Position numbers and translations under genes: made by a program
Origin: Gallibacter sp963558965
GTDB lineage: Bacteria > Bacillota > Clostridia > Peptostreptococcales > Anaerovoracaceae
Assembly: GCA_963558965.1 (NCBI GenBank)
Contig: CAUWIT010000005.1
Coordinates: forward strand, 1 to 64,000
Direction: 5' to 3'
Length of the DNA: 64,000 bases
Part shown: in pieces, positions 1-10,200 of the stretch
Layout of the letters: the number at the start of each line of letters is the position of its first letter
Numbering within the stretch: position 1 is the stretch's first letter
The notes under the pieces: generated by a model
The model's database searches: none
Seen by the model: only the letters and a program-made list of their open reading frames with translations
What the model was told of the DNA's origin: nothing

Positions 1-1566
1 AGACTGTGCAGCATTGTTAGCTTCATTCTTTGCGGCTCCCATGCTCTTCATTGTTGGGAATAGCATTACGTCTCTAATTGATGGAGCATCAGTTAGAAGC
101 ATAATTATTCTGTCAATACCCATACCTAATCCGCCTGTTGGAGGTAGACCAACTTCAAGTGCATTTACGAAATCTTCATCCATTGGATGTGCTTCATCGT
201 CTACACCAGTATCTAGCTGTGCCTGCTGATCCTTAAATCTTTCGTACTGGTCAATTGGATCATTTAACTCTGAGAATGCGTTAGCGATTTCCCATCCGTT
301 TATATAAGCTTCAAATCTTCTTGTAATTCTTGGATCTTCTGGATCTCTCTTTGATAGTGGAGAGATTTCAACTGGATGTCCTGTAACGAAAATAGGGCCA
401 TCTAAAAATCCTGGAGCTTCTTCGCAGTATTCTTCAAACATTTCAGCGATTAGCTTACCACGAGTCCAGTCCTTAACTTCTTCTTTGTCCATACCGTATT
501 CAATAGCTGCTGCTCTTGCTTCTTCATCAGTATCGATTGTAGCAAAATCAACACCTGTAATCTTTTTAACAGCTTCTGCCATATCGATTCTGTTCCATGG
601 AGGTGTTAAGTCAAACTTTTTGCCTTGGTATTCGATAATTGGTGTGCCATTTAATTTGATTGCAGCTTTTGAAACTATCTGTTCTAACACTCTCATTGTG
701 TCTTCCATATCGCCGTAAGCCATGTAGCATTCCATTGAAGTAAATTCAGGGTTATGGTTTCTATCCATACCTTCATTTCTGAACATTTTACCCATTTCAT
801 ATACTCTATCTAGACCACCAACGATAAGTCTCTTTAAGAATAATTCGTTAGATATTCTTAGTTTCATATCCATGTGTAGAGTGTTGTGATGAGTGTTAAA
901 AGGTCTTGCATTTGCACCACCTGCAATTGTTGTTAAGATTGGTGTATCTACTTCTAGGTATCCAAAGTCTTCTTCAAGAACTCTCTTGATTTCTTTAATA
1001 ATTATAGCTCTCTTGTAGAATGTTTCTCTAACCTCTTCATTCATAACTAAGTCTACATATCTCTGTCTGTATCTTAGATCTGTATCTTTTAGGCCCTGCC
1101 ATTTGTTTGGTAATACCTGTAGTGACTTAGTCATTAGTACTACTTTTGATGCTTTTACTGAGATTTCACCATGTCTAGTTTTAAATACTTCACCAACTAC
1201 TCCTAAGATATCGCCGATATCATAAGTCTTAAACCAATCGTATTCTTCTTGAGTAATCATATCACGACGTACATATACCTGGATACGTCCTTCTTTATCC
1301 TGAATATCGATAAATGAAGCTTTACCCATATCTCTTTTTGCCATAATTCTTCCAGCAATTGATACTTCTTTTCCTTCCATGTTATCGAAATCATCTTTAA
1401 TTGACTGGCTGTGGTTAGTTACATCCCATTTTTCTACTAAAAATGGATTTCTACCTGCTTCCTGAAGTTTCTTTAGCTTTTCTCTTCTAATTTGTCTTTG
1501 CTCATTTAGCTCTTCTTCTGAAATTTCTTCAACTTCAGGATTTACTGTTCTGTTTTCTTCGCTCAT
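1..1566 (-). CDS. lysS: Lysyl-tRNA synthetase, class II (3' end cut by window edge)
   Basis: Charges tRNA-Lys with lysine in the cytoplasm. The 522 visible residues contain an N-terminal OB-fold anticodon-binding region (about 60-170) and the class II catalytic core. Motif 2 appears as FRNEGMDRNHNPEFT and motif 3 as GLGMGIDRIIMLL (from about residue 479). The start is the ATG at 1566, 18 bp after the greA stop, so the two are probably co-transcribed. The family normally stops a few residues after the LFPTMK segment (here about 503-507). This reading frame runs at least 15 residues further without a stop, so a C-terminal extension is present, but its length is outside the window. Identification as LysRS is secure; the extension's role is unknown. 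Confidence 0.97.
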   Translation of the reverse strand, partial: MSEENRTVNPEVEEISEEELNEQRQIRREKLKKLQEAGRNPFLVEKWDVTNHSQSIKDDFDNMEGKEVSIAGRIMAKRDMGKASFIDIQDKEGRIQVYVRRDMITQEEYDWFKTYDIGDILGVVGEVFKTRHGEISVKASKVVLMTKSLQVLPNKWQGLKDTDLRYRQRYVDLVMNEEVRETFYKRAIIIKEIKRVLEEDFGYLEVDTPILTTIAGGANARPFNTHHNTLHMDMKLRISNELFLKRLIVGGLDRVYEMGKMFRNEGMDRNHNPEFTSMECYMAYGDMEDTMRVLEQIVSKAAIKLNGTPIIEYQGKKFDLTPPWNRIDMAEAVKKITGVDFATIDTDEEARAAAIEYGMDKEEVKDWTRGKLIAEMFEEYCEEAPGFLDGPIFVTGHPVEISPLSKRDPEDPRITRRFEAYINGWEIANAFSELNDPIDQYERFKDQQAQLDTGVDDEAHPMDEDFVNALEVGLPPTGGLGMGIDRIIMLLTDAPSIRDVMLFPTMKSMGAAKNEANNAAQS

Positions 1567-1584
1567 CGTTACACCTCTCTATAC

Positions 1585-2067
1585 TTACTTATTAATTTCT
1601 ACTACTTCGTAAAAAATCTTACCATCTGGGATTTCTACTTCAACAACTTCGCCTACGCCTGCTCCAATTAGAGCTTTACCTACTGCTGATTCGTTTGAAA
1701 TACGTCCTGCAAATGGATCTGTTTCAGTTGAACCTACAATCTGATACTGAACTGTTTCGTCACTACCCTGTTCTTTTAGAACTACTGTATATCCAACATT
1801 TACCTTTGTTGGGCCATCTGCACCATCTTCAACGTCATCGATGATTTTAGCATTTCTAATCATCTGTTCAAGTTTGTTGATTCTATCTTCTAGTTCTGCC
1901 TGTTCTTCTTTAGCTGCATCGTATTCAGCATTTTCAGAAAGGTCACCAAAACTTCTTGCTTCTTTTAGTCTTTCTGCTACTTCCGCTCTTCTAACAGATA
2001 CGGCATGTTCATGTTCTTCTTGTATTTTCTCAAACCCTTCTCTGGTTAATAGTACTTCTTCATTCAT
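1585..2067 (-). CDS. greA: Transcription elongation factor GreA
   Basis: GreA enters the secondary channel of RNA polymerase and stimulates cleavage of backtracked transcripts. The 160-residue protein has the usual length. Its N-terminal antiparallel coiled coil (about 1-75) carries the family segment GDLSENAEYDAAKEEQ with the acidic tip residues. A C-terminal FKBP-like globular domain (about 80-160) follows, with the typical GRISNESAVGKALIGAGVG segment. It lies directly upstream of lysS with an 18 bp gap, a gene order common in Firmicutes, and downstream of the racemase-like gene. Confidence 0.97.
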   Translation of the reverse strand: MNEEVLLTREGFEKIQEEHEHAVSVRRAEVAERLKEARSFGDLSENAEYDAAKEEQAELEDRINKLEQMIRNAKIIDDVEDGADGPTKVNVGYTVVLKEQGSDETVQYQIVGSTETDPFAGRISNESAVGKALIGAGVGEVVEVEIPDGKIFYEVVEINK

Positions 2068-2135
2068 GTTAGTCCTTCTCCTTTCACTCTCGGTCGTATT
2101 GAATCATTATATTAATTTTCAAAACGATTGTCAAT

Positions 2136-3224
2136 TTACTCAATAATATCAATGTTTATCTCGGTACTCTCCGTAGTATAAACTAAATTTGCATAACTTA
2201 ATTCAAAAGATAAAACATCACCTATTTTTATTTTATCTTTAATTGCTTCACAATCGACTAATGTATGGTCGCTTGATGCTCCCCAAACTTTTATATTAGC
2301 TATTTTAGGAATGAGCATTTCGGGGAATCCATAGTCTATTTTGCCTCCAGCAAGTATCACTCTCCTCTTGATGCCTTCATCTACAAATTGTTTTTCTAAA
2401 CCAAATCCATCTCTAGATATTTTACCTACTGGATAAGTCGGTTTATCTCTGTTTTCCACAACTTGCATATCAAGAGTAAATACATCTTGGTACATTTTAC
2501 CATATTTAGATGGCCATATGTCCATTAAATCTCTGGCAAGTAAAATCGCTTCGCCTATGCGAAGATGATTAACCCTTTTAGGCATAGTCTCATCGAATAA
2601 TCTAGGCATAGCCAATGTGCCACCACCGCTGATATATTGCAATTTTCTACCTATAGCCTCTTCAACTATTTCTGCATCTCTAACTAGCTCTTCCATTTTT
2701 TCTCTAGTATTTTCAAGAGCTCCATAACAACCTAAGTTGGTACCTATACCTTGTAGTTCTATATTTTCTAGCTTAAATTCAACTTCTTTTGCAGCTTCAA
2801 CTAAATCTGAAATTTCCCAAAAGCCTTCTCGCAAATCGCCTATATCATCCATAAGTATGACTTTATGGATTTTATTTTGTTTCTTTGCTTCTTCATTTAA
2901 AAGTCTAATAGTTTCAATATCGCTATTTAAACTTGAAGTTGTATATTTTACGACTTCTTCAATTTCAGACAACATAGGTATACGTATAAGTAATTTATCA
3001 ATTTCTATACCATCTTGTGCTGCCCTTTTTAAATGAGACAATCTAGATGAAGAAATAGAGTCGATACCTGATTGTGCAAATACTCGACTGCATTCCAAAA
3101 TGCCATTACAGCCTTTTATAACTCCTGAAACAGCAATATTCCTTTCGTCACATAAAGCTTTAATGTTTTTTAAATTGCTTCTTAATTTTGGCAAATCCAC
3201 ATTTAGCTTAGGATATATGCTCAT
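2136..3224 (-). CDS. Alanine/ornithine racemase-family PLP enzyme
   Basis: Predicted fold type III pyridoxal-phosphate amino acid racemase. The 362-residue protein has an N-terminal TIM-barrel with the PLP-binding lysine at about K37 in GVIKGCNG, the glycine-rich phosphate site YISGGGTLAMPR, and a C-terminal beta domain. The shape matches the YhfX/ornithine racemase branch rather than Alr, whose lysine lies in an AVVKANAYGHG-type motif. Ornithine racemase acts in the clostridial oxidative ornithine pathway, but no other gene of that pathway is present here, so the substrate is uncertain. Its ATG overlaps the stop of the upstream acyl-CoA ligase by 4 bp, implying translational coupling. Confidence 0.8.
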   Translation of the reverse strand: MSIYPKLNVDLPKLRSNLKNIKALCDERNIAVSGVIKGCNGILECSRVFAQSGIDSISSSRLSHLKRAAQDGIEIDKLLIRIPMLSEIEEVVKYTTSSLNSDIETIRLLNEEAKKQNKIHKVILMDDIGDLREGFWEISDLVEAAKEVEFKLENIELQGIGTNLGCYGALENTREKMEELVRDAEIVEEAIGRKLQYISGGGTLAMPRLFDETMPKRVNHLRIGEAILLARDLMDIWPSKYGKMYQDVFTLDMQVVENRDKPTYPVGKISRDGFGLEKQFVDEGIKRRVILAGGKIDYGFPEMLIPKIANIKVWGASSDHTLVDCEAIKDKIKIGDVLSFELSYANLVYTTESTEINIDIIE

Positions 3225-5020
3225 TTATTTTCCTCCGCAAATCTAGTAATCTTATTAGATGTATTCTTTTTCAATGGTTCTTTTCTCACTGAAATACGTC
3301 CAATACGTTTATAAATCGGATTTTCTTCGTTGTATTTATCAATTACACCTTCTACAAGTTTTTCAAGTTCTCTTTCGCTTAAGTCGTCACCGTAAAACTC
3401 TTCAACAGCTTCCATATCTAGAACAACGCTGGCAGCAATACGATTGTCATTCTTGTTTTCTGAAGGCTCTTCAAATACCATTGATTCTAGCACTATCGGT
3501 GATAGGTTGATCAAGTATTCAACTTCTTCTGGGTATACGTTTTCACCGTTTTTAGTGATGATAACATTTTTCTTACGGCCTGTGATAAATACGTAGCCGT
3601 CTTTGTCTTTGTATCCCATATCACCTGTGCGGAACCAACCGTTTACAATTGTTTCGTCAGTTAGTTCTGGCATATTGTAGTAACCTAACATAACGTTTGG
3701 TCCTTTAACGCAGATTTCGCCTATGCCATCTTCATCTTTTTGATCTATTTTTACTTCGATACCAGGAAATTCAATACCGATTGATGCTGGATTTGGAGCT
3801 GTGTCCGGGTTAAGAGCTGCTAGTGGAGCGCACTCTGTTAAACCGTATCCCTGTACTGCATTTATGCCAAATGCTCTAATGCCATCAAGTACTTCTGGGT
3901 TTATTGCCGCACCGCCGCAAATCATCATACGCATATTTCCACCGAATACTGCCAAAATATCTTTGAAAAATATTTTTCCTAAATCAATGCCTATTTTCTT
4001 AGTTTTATTATTTATTTTAATAACCTTTTTAAGCAATTTTTCTTTGCCCTGTTTTCTAACATTTTGCCATATCTTTTTATATAGCAATTCGAAAATTGCA
4101 GGAACTCCTAAAAACATAGTTGGCTTGATTTCAGCTAGGTTTTTAGTAATATATTTTAATCCTTCGCAGTATGCAATTGATGCACCTTTGTATAGTGGCA
4201 TCAAAAATCCACATGTGCATTCGTATGTGTGATGCACTGGCAATACTGAAAAGAATATATCTGATGGATTAACTTTTAAAATTGTTGGAGCTGCCATTAG
4301 GTCTTCGGCAATATTACCGTGGGATAGCATAACTCCCTTTGAAACTCCTGTTGTACCTGAAGTAAATAAAAGTATGCTCATAACATCTCTGATTATCTGA
4401 GCCTCTGTAAATCTCTTATCTCCCTGTGCAACTAGTTCTTTACCTTTTTCAAGTAATTTATCCCAAGATAGTGATGTCTCGCTATCTTCTTCAGCTTGCA
4501 TATTTATTAGAACATCAAGATTGTTATTTGGATTTTTCTTGATTTCTGCAAATACATTTTCATATTTTTTGTCAAATATAACTGCGGAAACTTCTGATTG
4601 TTCTACCAAATCTTCCAATGTTGTAGCTGGTAGTTCTTTATCAAATGGCACTACTGTACCAGTACCGCAAACTATACCTAAATATGAGATAGCCCATTTG
4701 TGTGAATTTGCACCGATTACAGCGATACGCTTGTCCTTTAAACCTAAATCTATTAGCCCAGTACCCATGCCATTCATCATTTCTAACATTTCTTTGTATG
4801 TTATTGACTCATAAGGCTGGCCCTTTTTCATTTTTTCGTAAAAGGCAACATTGTCACCATAAAGCTCTACACTTGTTTCAATCATGTGTTTGATATCTGT
4901 AATAGGTCTAGAGTCTTTATATTTAACTGCCGGTCTTGGATCTGCTTCTATATTGGCAGCAACTTGTTTTGCATATTCAAGCTCTTTCGATTTTACTGCT
5001 AAATATTCTTCTTTTAGCAT
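3221..5020 (-). CDS. AMP-dependent acyl-CoA synthetase/ligase (paralogue A)
   Basis: Member of the ANL adenylating superfamily, closest in layout to long-chain fatty acyl-CoA ligases. It would activate a carboxylic acid with ATP to an acyl-adenylate and then form a CoA thioester. The 599-residue protein shows the AMP-binding P-loop TSGTTGVSKG (about 220-229), the A5-type motif GYGLTECAP, the GWFRTGDMGYKD segment with the ribose-binding Asp, and a C-terminal lid with GRKKNVIITKNGENVYPEEVE. The final lysine-containing segment (NTSNKITRF) fits the A10 position. No signal peptide or membrane segment is seen. It is preceded 31 bp upstream by a close paralogue and overlaps the racemase downstream by 4 bp. 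The substrate cannot be read from the sequence. Confidence 0.88.
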   Translation of the reverse strand: MLKEEYLAVKSKELEYAKQVAANIEADPRPAVKYKDSRPITDIKHMIETSVELYGDNVAFYEKMKKGQPYESITYKEMLEMMNGMGTGLIDLGLKDKRIAVIGANSHKWAISYLGIVCGTGTVVPFDKELPATTLEDLVEQSEVSAVIFDKKYENVFAEIKKNPNNNLDVLINMQAEEDSETSLSWDKLLEKGKELVAQGDKRFTEAQIIRDVMSILLFTSGTTGVSKGVMLSHGNIAEDLMAAPTILKVNPSDIFFSVLPVHHTYECTCGFLMPLYKGASIAYCEGLKYITKNLAEIKPTMFLGVPAIFELLYKKIWQNVRKQGKEKLLKKVIKINNKTKKIGIDLGKIFFKDILAVFGGNMRMMICGGAAINPEVLDGIRAFGINAVQGYGLTECAPLAALNPDTAPNPASIGIEFPGIEVKIDQKDEDGIGEICVKGPNVMLGYYNMPELTDETIVNGWFRTGDMGYKDKDGYVFITGRKKNVIITKNGENVYPEEVEYLINLSPIVLESMVFEEPSENKNDNRIAASVVLDMEAVEEFYGDDLSERELEKLVEGVIDKYNEENPIYKRIGRISVRKEPLKKNTSNKITRFAEENK

Positions 5021-5051
5021 ATTGGAATTTTACCCTCCCTTATCTATTAAA

Positions 5052-6794
5052 CTATTTTCCATTTAGGTTTGATTCTAAATGTCTTTTTATCTTTCGTGTT
5101 GTTGTTTTTTCAAATTCTGTTTTTCTGATATTAAATCTCTTAATGCGTTTGTAGTTTGGCATCTGGCTGTTTACTTCTTCGATTATATCGTTTATCAAAG
5201 CCTTTAGCTGCTCTTCATCTAAATCCCCTTTTTCTTCTTTAATCAAAGGATAGTTTGGATAAACTTCCGCTTTTACGATAACATCGTCATTTCTCATACC
5301 ATCTACGCCGTGAACTAAAACTTCTTCGATGTATGGATATTCTCCCAAAACGTATTCAATTTCTTCTGGGAATATATTTTTACCATTTTTAGTTACGATT
5401 ACGCTTTTTTTGCGTCCTGAAACATATAAAAATCCTTCGTCGTCCATATATCCATAGTCACCTGTATGTAACCATCCATCATGAATGGCTTCTGCTGTTG
5501 CTTCTGGGTTTTCGTAGTATCCTATCATTACTGATGGTCCTTTACATATGATTTCCCCAACGCCATTTTCATCTTGGTCTATAATTTTAACTTCTGTGCC
5601 TGGCATAGGTAATCCAACTGAATCTGGTTTACTGTAGCAATCTTTATTTACAGCGATTATCGGAGCGTTTTCAGTCATACCATAACCCTGTATCATAGGT
5701 ATGCCCATTGCCTGATAATCTTCGATTACTTTTGGATTTATAGCTGCTCCACCAGCGATGAAAAGATGTACTCCTCCACCTAAAGCTTCGTGTACTGTAC
5801 CAAACATCTTTTTAACGATTTTAGGATGATTGTATAGTTTGAATTTATTTGACAAGTCCATTGCTCTACGCATTTTTTTATCGCTTCCTGATGCAGCTGC
5901 TTTTTTCCAAACTTTTTTATGCATAGTTTCGAATATCAATGGAACTGCTAACATAACATTTGCTGGGATTTCCTGAAGATTTTTCTGGATATGCTTCAAA
6001 CCTTCGCAAATAGCTATGGTCATTCCCTGATAAATAGCTGTCATTATATGACAAGTCATCTCGTAAGTATGATGCATTGGAAGTACAGAAAGACCTATAC
6101 CGTTTTCCATAATTTTTACATACTTAGACATATTGTAAACATTTGCAGTTATATTTTTGTGACTTAACATAACTCCTTTTGCCATACCTGTTGTACCTGA
6201 TGTAAAAAGAAGTGCCGCAAGTGCTTCATTGTCTATCTGACTATTTACAAACTCTTTGTTGCCTTCTTCCATACTTTGCTTACCTGCTTCAATTAAGTCA
6301 TCAAAAGAAAGTCTATCTGCCTCTTCATCTTCAAAATTCATGCGAATAGCATATTTGATTTGCTCTCTCATTTCCTCGTCTAAAAGGATTTCGTCGATAA
6401 CTCTTTTTACCTTTTTAGAATAAACTACTGCACTTACTCCAGCTCTCTGTAGCAATGCTTTGATTTCCATAGTTTTTAATTCTCTATCAATAGGTACGAT
6501 TACACCTGTACCATTGACTGTTGCAAAATAAGTAACAACCCAAGGATAACTATTTTCTCCGATAACAGCAATTTTTTTCCCTTTTAAGCCCAAGTTTATA
6601 AAACTAGTTCCAAGGCCGTTAACATCCATGTAAAACTGGCCGTATGAAATTGGCTGATATGTGCCGCCTGGTTTATCTTTTACAAGAAATGCATCTTTTG
6701 TATTAAACATTTCGCAACTAGTTGTCAATAAGTCTTTTAAATTTGATATTGGGCGCATCTCATAGAGAACGTCTTTATACTTCTTGCTATTCAT
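5052..6794 (-). CDS. AMP-dependent acyl-CoA synthetase/ligase (paralogue B)
   Basis: Second ANL-superfamily acyl-CoA ligase, 580 residues, clearly paralogous to the gene just downstream. Visible motifs are TSGTTGMAKGVMLSHKN, GYGMTENAP, GWLHTGDYGYMDDEGF and GRKKSVIVTKNGKNIFPEE. The start chosen is the ATG at 6794, because an AGGAG lies 10 bp upstream (6805-6809). A longer in-frame start at 6848 would read 18 residues into the neighbouring redox-protein gene and has no better ribosome site. The two tandem copies have diverged enough to suggest different acyl substrates rather than a recent duplication. The cluster with a racemase and a C_GCAxxG_C_C protein gives no firm pathway. Confidence 0.87.
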   Translation of the reverse strand: MNSKKYKDVLYEMRPISNLKDLLTTSCEMFNTKDAFLVKDKPGGTYQPISYGQFYMDVNGLGTSFINLGLKGKKIAVIGENSYPWVVTYFATVNGTGVIVPIDRELKTMEIKALLQRAGVSAVVYSKKVKRVIDEILLDEEMREQIKYAIRMNFEDEEADRLSFDDLIEAGKQSMEEGNKEFVNSQIDNEALAALLFTSGTTGMAKGVMLSHKNITANVYNMSKYVKIMENGIGLSVLPMHHTYEMTCHIMTAIYQGMTIAICEGLKHIQKNLQEIPANVMLAVPLIFETMHKKVWKKAAASGSDKKMRRAMDLSNKFKLYNHPKIVKKMFGTVHEALGGGVHLFIAGGAAINPKVIEDYQAMGIPMIQGYGMTENAPIIAVNKDCYSKPDSVGLPMPGTEVKIIDQDENGVGEIICKGPSVMIGYYENPEATAEAIHDGWLHTGDYGYMDDEGFLYVSGRKKSVIVTKNGKNIFPEEIEYVLGEYPYIEEVLVHGVDGMRNDDVIVKAEVYPNYPLIKEEKGDLDEEQLKALINDIIEEVNSQMPNYKRIKRFNIRKTEFEKTTTRKIKRHLESNLNGK

Positions 6795-6796
6795 AA

Positions 6797-7213
6797 TTAT
6801 TTTTCTCCTAAGTATTCTCCCACAATTCTGATTGCATCTTCGATACAACCTTCACAAGATCTAAGTACTTTTTTTGTTTCAACTCCCTTTAGTTCACTAC
6901 AAATAAGTGACTGATTTTTTTCTTTAAATTTGTTTTGGAAGTCTACTGCAATTTTTCTTGTAGCACCTTTTGTAGTATTTTTTTCAGTATTGCCATCTGC
7001 ATTTTCAAGTCCTGCTACCATTACCATACCAGTTACTGCACCGCATACAGATAGCAATCCCATACCGCCGCCAAAGCCTTCAGCTACTTTTAGCATTTGT
7101 GATTCTGTAAAATCATCGTACTTATCACTAAATGCGCATAAAACTGCCTGGCAACAGTTGTAACCCCTTTTCCTGCTTTCTTCAGCAATTTTTACTCTTT
7201 CTTCTATATTCAT
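6797..7213 (-). CDS. C_GCAxxG_C_C family putative redox-active protein
   Basis: A 138-residue cysteine-rich protein of the C_GCAxxG_C_C family, whose conserved cysteines and glycines are thought to form a redox or metal site. The paired cysteines are seen in RGYNCCQAVLCAF (about 15-27), followed by the glycine-rich EGFGGGMGLLSVCGAVTG segment. Later cysteines lie in LICSEL and SCEGCIEDA near the end. No transmembrane segment or signal is seen, so it is probably cytoplasmic. It ends 2 bp before the start of the acyl-CoA ligase downstream, so the two are probably co-transcribed. The biochemical function of the family is not established. Confidence 0.85.
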   Translation of the reverse strand: MNIEERVKIAEESRKRGYNCCQAVLCAFSDKYDDFTESQMLKVAEGFGGGMGLLSVCGAVTGMVMVAGLENADGNTEKNTTKGATRKIAVDFQNKFKEKNQSLICSELKGVETKKVLRSCEGCIEDAIRIVGEYLGEK

Positions 7214-7254
7214 GTTCTAATCTCCTTAAGCATTGTAATAATCTAATCATTGTA

Positions 7255-10200
7255 TTATATCATATCAAACCTACAATCTTCAACGGTTATATCAAATTTA
7301 CAAATGCCTTTGTATGGACAATATGTACAACTTGTAGTGTTTTTATTCTTTTTAGGACTTATTTGAATGTTACCTTTTGTAAGTTCATTGGCCATATCTT
7401 TAACCTTAGTTTCGATATCGCTTAACAACTTGTCAAACTGTGCTTGTCCCATAACGTTTTTTCCGTTGGTATAAACCTTGCTACTTCGACCTGTGGAAAC
7501 ACCATCCAATGCTGATTTAACTCTGTCATCGTCTAGCAAGAAACCGCTAAGTTTATACTGTTTTTCCATTTCTTTAGATATATCCTCTGGATCCTTTGCA
7601 TCTTTTGCTGCTGCCTCGTCTATGTGGAAATAAAAGGCGCCAGCTGGCTGTAAATCTTTTATTCTTTTGCTGTTTAAAGTAGCCATTAGATATATAAATA
7701 GCTGTAGTTTTACACCTGCTCTAGCTTCTTTTTCATCATACTTATCATTTCCTGATTTGTAGTCTATAACTTTACTAAAGTTATCCGTCAAAACATCCCA
7801 TCTGTCGATTTGTCCTTCGATAAGGGCTGTTCCATTTTCAACATCTATATCGATTGGCGGCAGTTTTTTCCCTTTTCCAAAGCCTACTTCAAATTGCATT
7901 TCCTCTATTGCACCGACTTTTATATGTTCAATTGCCATCCAAACGCTGTCACAGCAAACTCGTTCAATACGCTTTGCTTTGTATTCTTCGTATTTACTTT
8001 GGGACATTATGCCTTCCATGTAGTCCTTGCTAATTTCTGTCAATATTTTTTTAACTTTGCTATCAGACTCTTCCCTAGTTATTTTCATCCAAGGTGAATC
8101 AGAACTTGTCACCTTTTGGTTAGCTGTCATAGCTTTATTTAATTCGTTTGAAATGCGCATCAAACATTCGTGATATATAGTTCCAGCTTCAGGTGCCCCA
8201 ATTGTATACTCACGATTTTCCTCCAGTTTTAAGCCGTAATTTACAAAATGTGCAAATGGACATCTTCCAAACTTTTCTAGACGTGAAGGGCTTAAACGAA
8301 AATCGTCGTCTACAGAATTTTTATAAAGCTGAGATGCTGTTATCATACTTAAATTATCTTCACCAAAAGTCTTTGCAAGCATATCAACTAGCTTATCTAC
8401 ATCTTCATTTTTCTGGAAATATCTAAAGATTTTAGTCCAGTTTGGATCTATTTCACCAGTTTGGATCATCTCAACTAGAGAGTTTATCATATTGTTTCGA
8501 GTCGCATCTATGCCGCCTATTAAATATGAAAATTCACTACCTTCAAATCTATCTCTAACTATCTCAAGAGAAGGAAAAATCTCTGTCATCTTTGTAAATA
8601 TAGACGAAGGTGTCATGGATTTTCCTTCGTTATCTGACACAGCATAACTCATATATAATTTTTCCTCTGTCTTAGATATATTTTTGTAAATAGCCATGGA
8701 CTCTTCCATAGTTTTTAACTGAGAAAGCTTGCAAATCCTTATATTGTTGTGATCTAAAAATGTTCTTTCATCTTCGTTTAGTATACCTGTATCCACCTGT
8801 TGAGCTGGCAAAACTCCTTCTATTGCATTTACAATAACTGTAGCTTTTATATGGTTACGTCTTGTTCTTTGCATAGTACCCATAATCAAGCCGTCAACTG
8901 TAGGCGGTAAAAGACCTATTTCAGCCAACTCAAATCCAGATTTAAGGATTTCAACAAATTCTTTTTTGCTAATTTTTTCATCCCCTAAACCTTCCACCAT
9001 CTGATCTAAAACATTGGTGATAGCATCCCAAATTTGACTGCTCTCCTGAGCTATTTCAAAACGGTATTCTTCTTCTTGTTTTTCTTCAAGACTTTCGATT
9101 TTAGCTTCTATATCTATTACATCAATTAAAAAGTTTTCAAAAGCTTCAGCTTTTTCTCTAACGGTTTTTCCATCTGTAAAGCTGCGATTAAATTCTTCTA
9201 AATCTCCTGTTATTTCTTTTCTCGTCTCATTGAACTCTTGGATTTCTTCAGGTTCAAATCTAGATACGCCTTTTGTAAAATCCTTTTTCCACTGTGCCCC
9301 TCTAATATTAAAAATATTTGCGTAAATTTCAAGGGCTTCAACTCTGTCTTCATCTGAACACGCAAATCCAGTTTTTGCCATGCGGATAACATCTTCTTTT
9401 CGATAGTTGTATCCGATTACATCTAGGAGAGCCAATATGTAGTTTACCGCTGGATGATGCATAATATTTCGCTTTTTATCTATAAATAAATCCATGCCAT
9501 ACTCTGCAAAAACTCGTTTGTAAAGTTCTCCTGTATTTTCCAAATCATTGGAAATTATGGCTATATCGCTGTATTTGTAGCCATGGTCTCTAACAAGTCC
9601 AAGTACGTAAATCGCCGCATTTACCGCTTCATTGTAAAGGTTTGTTGTCTTTTGCAAAAGCACGTTGCCAGCTGGTTTCTTGGCATCAAAAGAGATTGCG
9701 TAAAGCGACTGCTCTATGGCTGCGATATCATCATTTGTGGATAACCCATATGTCATTCCTATAGGTGTAACTACTGTAGCAGGAATGACTTTTTCTAGGC
9801 TCTCAATCATACTTTTACCTATGGCAAACAGCTCTTTTTCAGACTCCGACTCATCATAAGTAATAACCAAATTTACCCTGTCAGCCCATTTTTCCATTTC
9901 TTTGACTACCATTTTATTTCTATCTGTAAATGAGTCAAAGCCGTAAATCCAAACAGTTGTATGGTCTAAAACCCCTGTTTCACCAATTTTTGAAACGTAG
10001 TAGGAAATGTAGTCTTCGCTATCTATGTATTTACCTTGAATATATTCCTCGTAACTTTGGTAAATTATTTTAATTTCCTGCAATTTTTTCTTTAAAATAG
10101 TGTCGTCTTTAACATTTGTTATCGCTTCATCTAGGTCTTCAACAGATGTATTGTGTTGCTTTAGGTCAGATACAAAGTCATTTACCATTTCCACAAAGTC

